Shown: piece by piece, positions 7,281-13,716 of the stretch
Layout of the letters: each line of letters begins with the position of its first letter
Numbering within the stretch: position 1 is the first letter of the stretch
Assembly (NCBI GenBank): GCA_023412215.1
Contig: JAEYNX010000026.1
Coordinates: 1-28,521, forward strand
DNA length: 28,521 nucleotides
Direction: 5' to 3'
Source of the DNA: Bacillota bacterium
GTDB taxonomy: Bacteria > Bacillota > Clostridia > Oscillospirales > Ruminococcaceae
The notes under the pieces: generated by a model
Told to the model about the DNA's origin: nothing
The model's input: only the letters and a program-made list of their open reading frames with translations
The model's database searches: none
Position numbers and translations under genes: made by a program

Positions 7281-8381
7281 CTATAAGAACATCCCCGCAA
7301 AATCGGTGGTGGCGCAGTCTTTGAGCGGCAGCGATACCGGCGTCCCCCGCGCGGCGGAGGAATAGACCGCCAGCACCAGCTCGAGCGCCCTTCTGCCCGC
7401 CTCGCCGTCCACAGCGGGGGGGCGGTGGCGCTTCACCGCGTCGATCACATCGGTGTAGAGCGGCGTGTGCCCGTAGCCGTACACGTTGGGCGGGTTGTCG
7501 GAGCAGGCGGCTTTCACCTCCTCGGCGGTATCCTCCCCGTCGCCGAACCGCCACTCCTCCAGCGCGTTCACCGACTTTCCGCCCGCCTTCACCGTGCCCT
7601 TTTCACCAAACAGGTAGAGCGTCTCCTCCAGGTTTACGGGGTAAACGGCGGTGGTGCCCTCTATCACCCCGAGCGCGCCGTTTTTAAACCGCACCAGCGC
7701 AAGCCCTAAGTCCTCCGCCTCAAGGTAGGGGTGCACCAGGTTCGCGGTGTAGGCGAACACCTCGGTGACGTAGTCGCCCATCATCCAGCGCAACAGGTCG
7801 ATGTTGTGGATGCACTGGTTCATGAGCGCGCCGCCGTCCTGCGCCCAGGTGCCGCGCCACGGCGCCTGCCGGTAGTACTCCTCGCCGCGGTTCCAGCGCA
7901 CGTGCGCGGTGCCGTAGAGCATTTTGCCGAACCGCCCGGTCTCAAGCGCCTCGCGTATCTTGCGCACCGATTTGTTAAACCGGTTCTGGTGGCACACCGC
8001 GACGGTCACGCCCTTCTCTTTGCCCGCCACGATGATCTTTTCGGCGTCGCTTAGGGAAAGGGCGATGGGTTTTTCAATGAGCACCGAGCAGCCCGCCTCA
8101 ATGCAGGCAAGCGCCACCGGCGCGTGGCTGCCGCTCTCGGTTGCAACGGCCGCCAGCTGCGGGCGTACCTCGCCGAGCATCCGGGTGTAATCGGTGTACA
8201 GGGGTACCTCGGAGAGTTTAAACTTTGCCGCGAGCGCCATGGCGTTCTCGCGCTTAAGGTCACATAGCGCCGCGATCTCAAGGCCGTTTGCCTGCGCCGC
8301 CGCGATGTGGTTGGGGGCTATCCGCCCGCAGCCGATCAGCGCATAGCGCAAAGGGGTATCAGAGCACCTCGATGTTGTCAC
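7281..8381 (-). CDS. Gfo/Idh/MocA-family NAD-dependent oxidoreductase (WbpB-like)
   Basis: This is an N-terminal Rossmann fold (YALIGCGRIAPNHIAAAQ) followed by the family's EKP motif (LIEKPIALSLSDAEKI) and substrate domain (GGALMNQCIHNIDLLRWMMGDYV). In the P. aeruginosa O-antigen pathway WbpB oxidises C3 of UDP-GlcNAc uronate. The neighbours (WbpA-, WbpE- and WbpD-like) make that role likely here. The first in-frame start is GTG at 8381, overlapping the upstream dehydrogenase by 23 bases. Family alignment suggests instead TTG at 8351 (MRYALIGCG, 356 residues). Neither has a textbook ribosome binding site, and re-initiation after the upstream stop is plausible. It is the last gene of the cluster. 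Family confidence is high; exact substrate is inferred from context. Confidence 0.88.
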   Translation of the reverse strand: MTTSRCSDTPLRYALIGCGRIAPNHIAAAQANGLEIAALCDLKRENAMALAAKFKLSEVPLYTDYTRMLGEVRPQLAAVATESGSHAPVALACIEAGCSVLIEKPIALSLSDAEKIIVAGKEKGVTVAVCHQNRFNKSVRKIREALETGRFGKMLYGTAHVRWNRGEEYYRQAPWRGTWAQDGGALMNQCIHNIDLLRWMMGDYVTEVFAYTANLVHPYLEAEDLGLALVRFKNGALGVIEGTTAVYPVNLEETLYLFGEKGTVKAGGKSVNALEEWRFGDGEDTAEEVKAACSDNPPNVYGYGHTPLYTDVIDAVKRHRPPAVDGEAGRRALELVLAVYSSAARGTPVSLPLKDCATTDFAGMFL

Positions 8382-9684
8382 GCGGGAACACCTCTTTCAT
8401 GGCATTTTTGGTGTCGAACACCATCTGCGCATGCTCGCCCACCAGCTTATAGTCCACATCGGTGTGGGAGGTGGTGATCATCACAAGGTCGGCGTCCGCG
8501 ATAATGCGCGCCGTCAGGCGCTTAACGCCCTTTTTTACCTTTCCGCCCTGCTTAAACTCGGGCACAAAGGGGTCGTGGTAGCTCACCTTCGCCCCCATCT
8601 CCTCCAGCAGCTCAATGACGCGCAGGGCGGGGCTTTCGCGCACGTCGTCGATGTTCTGTTTATACGCGACGCCCAACAGCAGCACCGAGGAGCCGCTCAC
8701 GGGCTTGGAAAAGCGGTTTAGTATCTTGGCCGCGCGCTCCACGCAGTAGCGCGGCATACGGTCGTTGATCATGCCTGAGGCCTCGATCATCGAGGTGTGA
8801 AAGCCGTACTCCCGCGCCTTCCACGCGAGATAGTACGGGTCGAGCGGGATGCAGTGCCCGCCGAGGCCCGGCCCCGGGTAAAAGGGCTGAAAGCCGTAGG
8901 GCTTGGTTTTGGCGGCGTCGATCACCTCCCAGATGTTGATGCCCATCTCGTTGCAGAGGATGGTGAGCTCGTTAATGAGCCCGATGTTGATGTTGCGGTA
9001 GGTGTTCTCGAGGATCTTTTCCATCTCCGCCACCGCGGGGGAGGATACCTCCAGCACATCGCTTTCGAGCACCTCGCGGTAGAGCGCGGCGATGGCCTTG
9101 CTTGCGTCCTTGCCGATGGCACCCACCACCTTGGGGGTGTTGCGGGTTTTGTAGATGAGGTTGCCGGGGTCCACCCGCTCGGGCGAGAAGCCCAGATAAA
9201 AGTCCTTGCCGCACACAAGGCCGGAGCCTTCTTCTAAAATCGGGCGTATCAGCTCCTCGGTGGTGCCGGGGTAGGTCGTGCTCTCCAACACCACCATACT
9301 GCCCTTTTTAAGGTGCTTCGCCACCTCTTTGCAGCTGTTCTCCACATAGCTGATGTCGGGCTGCTGGTGCTCGTCCAGCGGCGTGGGCACGCAGACGGCG
9401 ACAAACTGCACCTTCCCGATGAAGGAAAAATCGTTGGTGGCGGTGAGCATCCCGCTCTCCACCAGCTCCTTTAAGTCCTTGCCCGCGACGTCGCCGATGT
9501 AGTTCTCGCCGTTGTTTACCTTTTCTACCTTCTCGGGCTGGATGTCAAAACCGATGGTGCGAAAGCCCGCCTTGGCCTTCTCCACGGCGAGCGGCAGCCC
9601 GACGTAGCCCAGCCCCACCACGCCCACCTGCAGCGTGCGCTCCTTGATCTTTTTTAAAAGCTCGTCCCGCATACTCAGCGGCAT
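8359..9684 (-). CDS. wbpA: UDP-N-acetylglucosamine 6-dehydrogenase (WbpA-like nucleotide-sugar dehydrogenase)
   Basis: The enzyme oxidises C6 of a UDP-HexNAc to the uronic acid with two NAD. The 441-residue product has the NAD-binding motif GVVGLGYVGLP (21-31), the VPTPLDEHQQPD loop (100-110), STTYPGTTEEL (135-145), and the catalytic cysteine Cys278 in GPGLGGHCIPLDPYYLAW. The C-terminal UDP-binding domain contains GVAYKQNIDDVRESP. These features fit the WbpA/WecC (UDP-GlcNAc or UDP-ManNAc) branch; neighbours favour WbpA. The ATG at 9684 (MPLSMRDEL) has GGGGAGAG just upstream, so the longer in-frame extension to 9747, which runs into repeat DNA, is rejected. The repeat block directly upstream separates it from the wbpD/wbpE-like genes, so it may have acquired its own promoter or be read through. 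Confidence 0.92.
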   Translation of the reverse strand: MPLSMRDELLKKIKERTLQVGVVGLGYVGLPLAVEKAKAGFRTIGFDIQPEKVEKVNNGENYIGDVAGKDLKELVESGMLTATNDFSFIGKVQFVAVCVPTPLDEHQQPDISYVENSCKEVAKHLKKGSMVVLESTTYPGTTEELIRPILEEGSGLVCGKDFYLGFSPERVDPGNLIYKTRNTPKVVGAIGKDASKAIAALYREVLESDVLEVSSPAVAEMEKILENTYRNINIGLINELTILCNEMGINIWEVIDAAKTKPYGFQPFYPGPGLGGHCIPLDPYYLAWKAREYGFHTSMIEASGMINDRMPRYCVERAAKILNRFSKPVSGSSVLLLGVAYKQNIDDVRESPALRVIELLEEMGAKVSYHDPFVPEFKQGGKVKKGVKRLTARIIADADLVMITTSHTDVDYKLVGEHAQMVFDTKNAMKEVFPRDNIEVL

Positions 9685-9735
9685 TGTCTCTCCCCTGCCT
9701 TTAATAAATTGAAATCGTTGCCTGCCTCGCAGGAT

Positions 9736-9885
9736 GTAGGGGCACACTATGTGCGTCTACACACTGTGTGCGCCCCGCGGTCTGCCCACCGCCCACGGCG
9801 ATGGTGTAGGGGACGGCGACCTCGACGTCCCGTGGATTACACCACCGTCCACGTCGGTGGTGTAGGGGCGATTATCAATCGCCCG
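9736..9885. repeat. Cluster of short palindromic units, left of large element copy 1
   Basis: Three or four hairpin units lie here. The first (about 9736-9780) has a core based on GCACAC/GTGTGC. The second (9806-9835) has the GACGGCGACCTCGACGTC-type core. The third (9839-9862) is an ACACCACCG/CGGTGGTGT hairpin that runs directly into the fourth (9862-9885), with stem GGGCGAT-tatca-ATCGCCC. The segment 9837-9885 is repeated perfectly in inverted orientation at 10553-10601. Confidence 0.85.
9837..9885 (+). repeat. Left arm of a 49-bp perfect inverted repeat flanking element copy 1
   Basis: All 49 bases match the reverse complement of 10553-10601. The arm is two adjacent hairpin units: the ACACCACCG/CGGTGGTGT stem and the GGGCGAT/ATCGCCC stem. 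The pair encloses the large structured element and its outer arms. Confidence 0.85.
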
Positions 9886-9942
9886 CTGTTACCCCGATAA
9901 TTCTTCACTGTACCTTAAGAGTAGATTCTTATTCATTTTAGC

Positions 9943-10506
9943 TTGTCGCTCAGGCCGCGACGGGCCCATCCTTTTCTTGTTCGAGAAAAGGATGTAAAAG
10001 CGAATCGGGGGCAAGCCCCCTGAACCCCCGCGCAGCCAAACAGGCGGGGGACACGGATGCCTCTAATTCAGCACCCTCGTGCAAACATGCAACCTTCGGT
10101 TGCTTGGCACATTCGGCTCTAGCCTCAGGGTGTCGCCGTTCGTAAAACGCTAACGCGTTTTATCCCCTCGGGTTCTCTATCGAAAGTGCTGCTCCGCCTG
10201 TTTGACCGCGCTGTTCTCTATCTAAGAACAGTACCAATCTAAAAGAGAGTTGCGGCTTACGGATGCGGAGAAAGCAAAACTACGATTGAGTGAACGAGGG
10301 AATAGCTGCAAACCGCAGTTTACAGCTACAAAAGCATGACCTAAGGCTGGGGCCGCATGTCATGCTTTTGCCGAGTTTTCTTAGATAGTGTATCAGTCAT
10401 CCCTCCGCAGCCGTAAGCCGCGGGGTGCAGGGTTCTCCCTGCTTCGCTTTTGGTTCCTTTTCTCGAACTAGAAAAGGAACCCGCCCGTCCGTGCGGGAAC
10501 GGACAA
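9943..10506 (+). repeat. Large structured non-coding element, copy 1 (near-complete)
   Basis: The left terminal hairpin is TTGTCGCTCAGGCCGCGACG (from 9943); the right one (10484-10506, read on the minus strand) begins TTGTCCGTTCCCGCACGGAC. The inner stems differ but each pairs internally. Internal hairpins: 9967-9994 (CATCCTTTTCT/AGAAAAGGATG), 10007-10020 (GGGGGCAAGCCCCC), 10025-10050, 10089-10103 (GCAACC-ttc-GGTTGC), 10303-10328 (TAGCTG/CAGCTA), 10330-10369 (AAAAGCATGAC ... GTCATGCTTTT) and 10427-10442. The conserved loop motif occurs twice in opposite orientation, at 10111-10128 and 10341-10358. A long-range helix pairs 10252-10270 with about 10403-10421. Outer arms extend to the flanking hairpin units on both sides. 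No coding capacity with a ribosome binding site is seen. Copies lie at 19701-20303 (inverted) and 28146-28521. Confidence 0.88.
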
Positions 10507-10552
10507 TGTTAAACATTACAGAAACCATAGCAAAGAGGCAGTGTGTAAACCA

Positions 10553-10601
10553 CGGGCGATTGATAATCGCCCCTACACCACCGACGTGGACGGTGGTGTA
10601 A
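10553..10601 (-). repeat. Right arm of the 49-bp perfect inverted repeat
   Basis: This is the exact reverse complement of 9837-9885. It contains the GGGCGATTGATAATCGCCC hairpin (10554-10572) and the ACACCACCG/CGGTGGTGT hairpin (10575-10599), in mirror order to the left arm. Confidence 0.85.
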
Positions 10602-10636
10602 CCTTCTGCCATCTGTCCTCTTACCTCTGCCCTCTG

Positions 10637-10664
10637 TACGGGGCGTCGAGGTCGCCGCCCCGTA
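10637..10664. repeat. Short palindromic unit at the 3' edge of the wbpD-like gene
   Basis: The unit has the TACGGGGCGTCGAGGTCG-type core closing with CCGCCCCGTA. It lies 12 bases beyond the stop of the WbpD-like gene and could act as the terminator-like 3' structure of that transcript, although no T-run follows. Confidence 0.65.
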
Positions 10665-10675
10665 CAACCCGCGCT

Positions 10676-11341
10676 TCACTGTGGGGCGGGCGGATCGGTT
10701 GGCCCCTGTTGGGATGTATTATTCCGGTGCCCTTTTCGCCCCTTCAGGCGCACCGGCCTGACGGCGGTGCCCGTGCGCTCAACCACCCTTTCTCCGTACA
10801 CCGTATAGTCTTTCCCGCAGGCGGGGCATTTAGCAACGTTGTTTTCAAAGGTAAGCCCCAGCCCGCAGGCGCATATATAGCCGCTCACGCGGGCGGGGAT
10901 GCCGGTAACCACCGCGTAATCGGGTACGTCGTGGGTAACCACCGCGCCCGCGCCCACCAGCGCGTACCGCCCCACGGTGCAGCCGCAGACGATGGTGGCG
11001 TTCGCTCCGATACTCGCGCCGCGCTTGATGAGCGTCTGCCTATATTCCTCCTTGCGCTCGATGAAGGCGCGCGGGTTGATGACATTGGTAAATACGCAGG
11101 AGGGGCCTAGGAACACGCCATCCTCGCACACCACGCCGGTATACACCGAGACGTTGTTCTGCACCTTCACGCAGTTGCCCAAACGCGCGCCGGGGGCCAC
11201 CACCACGTTCTGCCCAAGGCGGCAGTGCTCGCCGATGATGCTCCCGCTCATGATGTGGCAGAAATGCCAGATGACCGTGCCTTTGCCGATGTCGCATAGC
11301 TTGTCGATATACGCACTCTCGTGCGCGGTATACTCCTTCAC
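10676..11341 (-). CDS. wbpD: Left-handed beta-helix N-acetyltransferase (WbpD-like)
   Basis: The 221-residue product is built from hexapeptide repeats (IGKGTVIWHFCHI, IIGEHCRLGQNVVVAPGARLG, ASIGANATIVCGCTVGRYALVGAGAVVTHDVPDYAVVTGIPARV) that form a trimeric acetyl-CoA-dependent acyltransferase. After the helix comes a zinc-ribbon-like CACG...CPACG segment. The last ~30 residues are Arg/Pro/Gln-rich and probably disordered. WbpD acetylates the 3-amino group of UDP-GlcNAc3NA uronate. The start is GTG at 11341: AAAGGAG is 8 bases upstream, whereas TTG at 11347 would be only 2 bases from it. The GTG overlaps the aminotransferase stop as GTGA, so the two genes are translationally coupled. The 3' end abuts repeat DNA. 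Confidence 0.9.
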   Translation of the reverse strand: MKEYTAHESAYIDKLCDIGKGTVIWHFCHIMSGSIIGEHCRLGQNVVVAPGARLGNCVKVQNNVSVYTGVVCEDGVFLGPSCVFTNVINPRAFIERKEEYRQTLIKRGASIGANATIVCGCTVGRYALVGAGAVVTHDVPDYAVVTGIPARVSGYICACGLGLTFENNVAKCPACGKDYTVYGERVVERTGTAVRPVRLKGRKGHRNNTSQQGPTDPPAPQ

Positions 11342-12624
11342 CCGCAAAACTCCTTTACGGCAGCGGCTACCTCCTGCTGCTCCTCTTCGGTGATATGCGC
11401 AAACAGCGGAAGGGCCAGCGCCCGTTTGCTCAGGTACTCCGCCTCGGGCAGGCTGCCCTCGCTATAATGAAGCGGCTCAAACACGCGCTGCCGATGCAGC
11501 GGCACAGGGTAGTAAACCCCGGTGGCGATGCCATTTTGGCCGAGGTGGTCGCGCAGGGCGTCGCGCTGCTCGCTGAGCAGCACGTATAGATGGTAGGCGT
11601 GCGTGCCGTTTGGGGAGGCGTATGGAATCGTAATGCCGTTTAGGCCTTTGAGCGCATTGTCATAGAAGGCCGCCGCGCGCCGCCGCCCCTCGATGCTTTT
11701 GTCGAGCGCGCGCAGCTTTACGCGTAAGAGCGCCGCCTGCAGCTCGTCGAGCCGCGAGTTGTACCCCACCAGATAGTTATAGTACTTGCTGCTTACCACA
11801 GGGGAAGCGTTCCCCTCCCCGCTCCCCTTTTCGGCGGTATGCGCGGCGGGGGGAGTATCGGTGGTTTGGGTGCTGCCGCCTGCGCCCGCGCTTAGATCGG
11901 CGGCGCCTTTGCGGTAGAACGCCTTGTCGGCCCTTACGCGCTCCATCAGCTCGGCAGCGCGGCGGCCGTCCTCCCCGCTGCCGTGGGCGCGCAGGCCGCG
12001 GCAGATGCTGGCAAGGCAGTCGTAATCGGTGACGATCATCCCGCCGTCCCCCGCGCAGGCGAGGTTTTTGGTGGGGAAGAACGAGAAGCAGGCGATGTCG
12101 GCAAGGCTGCCCGCCATCCGCCCCTTGTACCACGCGCCCGCCGCCTGACAGGCGTCCTCGATCACAAACAGGCTGTTGCGCCTGGCGACGGTGTTGATCC
12201 TATCCATATCCGCGCACTGCCCGAAGATATGCACAGGCATCACAGCCTTGGTTTTCTTGGTGATCAGCAGGGCGAGCTTTTCGGGGTCCAGGTTATAGGT
12301 GTCACGCCGCACGTCGCAGAACACAGGGGTCGCCCCCACGGCGGCGATACTCTCGGCGGTGGCGAAGAAGGTGTAGGGCGAGGTGATCACCTCATCCCCC
12401 GGGCCGATGCCGAGGGCCTTAAGGGCGATTACCAGCGCGTCGGTGCCGTTTGCCACCGAGACGGCGTGCCGGGTGCCCGTAAAGGAGGCGAACTCCGCCT
12501 CAAAGGCAAACACGTTTTCGCCGAGGATATACTGCCCCGAGCGCAGCACGCGCAGAACGGCGGTTTCGGCTTCGCCCTGCAGCTCGGCATATTCGCGGCG
12601 CAGGTTTAACAGCGGCAATGGCAT
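11338..12624 (-). CDS. wbpE: DegT/DnrJ/EryC1/StrS sugar aminotransferase (WbpE-like) with an internal insert
   Basis: This PLP-dependent enzyme would transaminate the 3-keto sugar nucleotide made by the WbpB-like protein. Signatures in the 428-residue product: VANGTDALVIAL (58-69), ITSPYTFFATAESI (80-93), VIEDACQAAGAWYKG (154-168), and the PLP lysine Lys186 in SFFPTKNL. KYYNYLVGYNSRLDELQAALL (280-300) is also typical. Between RAHGSGEDG and SSKYYNYL, where relatives usually have a short linker, there is an insert of about 60 residues (about 217-277). It is rich in Ala, Gly, Thr and Ser, includes GSTQTTDTPPAAHT, and remains in frame. The ATG at 12624 lies just downstream of structured repeat B, whose AGAAAGG provides the best ribosome binding site. 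It is the first gene of the nucleotide-sugar cluster. Confidence 0.92.
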   Translation of the reverse strand: MPLPLLNLRREYAELQGEAETAVLRVLRSGQYILGENVFAFEAEFASFTGTRHAVSVANGTDALVIALKALGIGPGDEVITSPYTFFATAESIAAVGATPVFCDVRRDTYNLDPEKLALLITKKTKAVMPVHIFGQCADMDRINTVARRNSLFVIEDACQAAGAWYKGRMAGSLADIACFSFFPTKNLACAGDGGMIVTDYDCLASICRGLRAHGSGEDGRRAAELMERVRADKAFYRKGAADLSAGAGGSTQTTDTPPAAHTAEKGSGEGNASPVVSSKYYNYLVGYNSRLDELQAALLRVKLRALDKSIEGRRRAAAFYDNALKGLNGITIPYASPNGTHAYHLYVLLSEQRDALRDHLGQNGIATGVYYPVPLHRQRVFEPLHYSEGSLPEAEYLSKRALALPLFAHITEEEQQEVAAAVKEFCG

Positions 12625-12629
12625 AGAAA

Positions 12630-12794
12630 ATTCATGCCTTTCTTTTGGGCCTTACGCCCAAAAGAAAGGGCATAAAACCAAATTTAAAAAGTGCCGGTGC
12701 CGCATAGCGGCAGGAAGGGCTTTGACGATGAAGGGTTAACCCATCATCGTCTTTACAGGCAGTTTTCGACGGATGAAAGAAAATCTTTCATCCT
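12630..12794 (-). repeat. Structured repeat A family, copy B: leader-like element upstream of wbpE
   Basis: This is homologous to 2774-2945. Hairpins: 12636-12650 with 12656-12671 (GCCTTTCTTTTGGGC / GCCCAAAAGAAAGGGC), the TGCCGC-ata-GCGGCA hairpin near 12698-12712, GACGATGA...TCATCGTC near 12724-12751, and 12771-12793 (GGATGAAAG ... CTTTCATCC). Compared with copy A, paired positions change together: GGTTG/CAACC becomes GGATG/CATCC, and CTCTC/GAGAG becomes CTTTC/GAAAG. On the minus strand the element ends in GGCATGAAT, and the wbpE ATG starts 10 bases after that ATG. The repeat's own ATG would open a nine-codon reading frame overlapping the wbpE start. Confidence 0.82.
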
Positions 12795-12919
12795 AAGGCG
12801 CCTTTAACAATACAATCATAACTATTTTGATGTGGTTGCTTTAAAATATGCGGGCGGCACGGTATAAAATCGCAGAACCGCCGTGTAAGCAAACCTGTTA
12901 CCGATAAATATGGATAACA

Positions 12920-12948
12920 TTGACACAGTGTCTGTAGGGTATTATAGT
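12920..12948 (+). promoter_or_regulatory. Probable promoter of the small membrane-protein genes, with palindrome
   Basis: TTGACA (12920-12925) and TATAGT (12943-12948) have a 17-bp spacer. GACACAGTGTC (12922-12932) is a perfect 11-bp palindrome overlapping the -35 box and the start of the spacer, a natural place for a repressor. The regulator is not identifiable. Confidence 0.6.
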
Positions 12949-13001
12949 TAAAATATGCTTTTGATGCGTGTACAGCCCCGCGGGAAAGGATTGTGAGGAT
13001 C

Positions 13002-13364
13002 ATGCCTGAAGGGATACTTGCCTTCGTAACGACTTCGCTGGTTTTTGTTTTTGCGGCCTTTGCTTTTAAATGGGTCCCAAACGATTATGTCAAGTTTCAT
13101 GAGCAAAATCCACTTATGAGCTATAACGGGTTTAATATCGCGTTTATTAAGTTTACGGAAAAAAGCCTGCGCTATACAAAAAAGCTGGGCTTTAAGGTGT
13201 TCCTGATAGCGGGGCTGGCGCACGTTATATTGTGTGCGCTGTGCTTTCTGATCTTCCCTATGTGGAGCAGAGGCTCCATTGCCGGCAGCAGTGTCATCCT
13301 ACTGGGCTTGTCCGCTCTTATTTACGTCATTATAAAAATTGACCGATTTGAAGATCGAAACTGA
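13002..13364 (+). CDS. Small integral membrane protein (unknown function)
   Basis: The 120-residue product has an N-terminal membrane helix (ILAFVTTSLVFVFAAFAF), a polar stretch of about 45 residues, and two closely spaced C-terminal helices (VFLIAGLAHVILCALCFLIF and SSVILLGLSALIYVII). No family recognised. The ATG at 13002 is preceded by GAGGA at short spacing and AAAGGA further up; GTG at 12993 is the alternative and would add three residues. Codon use is ordinary. It follows a consensus-like promoter and precedes another small membrane protein on the same strand. Confidence 0.65.
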   Translation: MPEGILAFVTTSLVFVFAAFAFKWVPNDYVKFHEQNPLMSYNGFNIAFIKFTEKSLRYTKKLGFKVFLIAGLAHVILCALCFLIFPMWSRGSIAGSSVILLGLSALIYVIIKIDRFEDRN

Positions 13365-13409
13365 TTTGATACGTATATACAGACTAAACTATTATAGAGG
13401 AGAAATACA

Positions 13410-13634
13410 ATGACAGAAAAACAGATACTCATACGCAAACTAAAAAGCTTCAGCATCCTAACCGTGGCCATCGCGGCGCTTTCCCTTATGTTTGGTCTGC
13501 TGTGTCTTTTTGTGCTACAGAGCAAGACCCTTTCGCTGCTGGCTTGGGGCTTGTTCGGCAGCTCCCTCTTCGCCACCCTCGGGCTTTCGATCGTAAGGGG
13601 CGTGATGGAGGTAAAGCAAAAGCGCGCGGAGTAA
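13410..13634 (+). CDS. Small two-helix membrane protein (unknown function)
   Basis: The 74-residue product has a charged N-terminus (MTEKQILIRKLKSF), two membrane helices (ILTVAIAALSLMFGLLCLFVL and LLAWGLFGSSLFATLGLSIV) and a basic C-terminus (VMEVKQKRAE). The ATG at 13410 has GAGGAG 8 bases upstream, a strong signal supporting a real gene despite its size. It lies 45 bp after the previous small membrane protein and 82 bp before the GyrI-like gene. The three may form one transcript; no terminator is seen between them. Function is unknown. Confidence 0.7.
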   Translation: MTEKQILIRKLKSFSILTVAIAALSLMFGLLCLFVLQSKTLSLLAWGLFGSSLFATLGLSIVRGVMEVKQKRAE

Positions 13635-13716
13635 GCGCCCTGGTGGCTTAACCTTTCAACCGGCAATACACAGCACCGGCGGGCAATCCTACCGAGTAGA
13701 GAAAGGACGTAAGAGT

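Noticed and set aside
9685..9747. N-terminal extension of the WbpA-like dehydrogenase
   Set aside because: The extra 21 codons run into repeat-adjacent DNA, and GGGGAGAG supports the ATG at 9684.
10397..10612. 71-codon reading frame across the right end of element copy 1
   Set aside because: It runs through the terminal hairpin and the palindromic units; no start signal.
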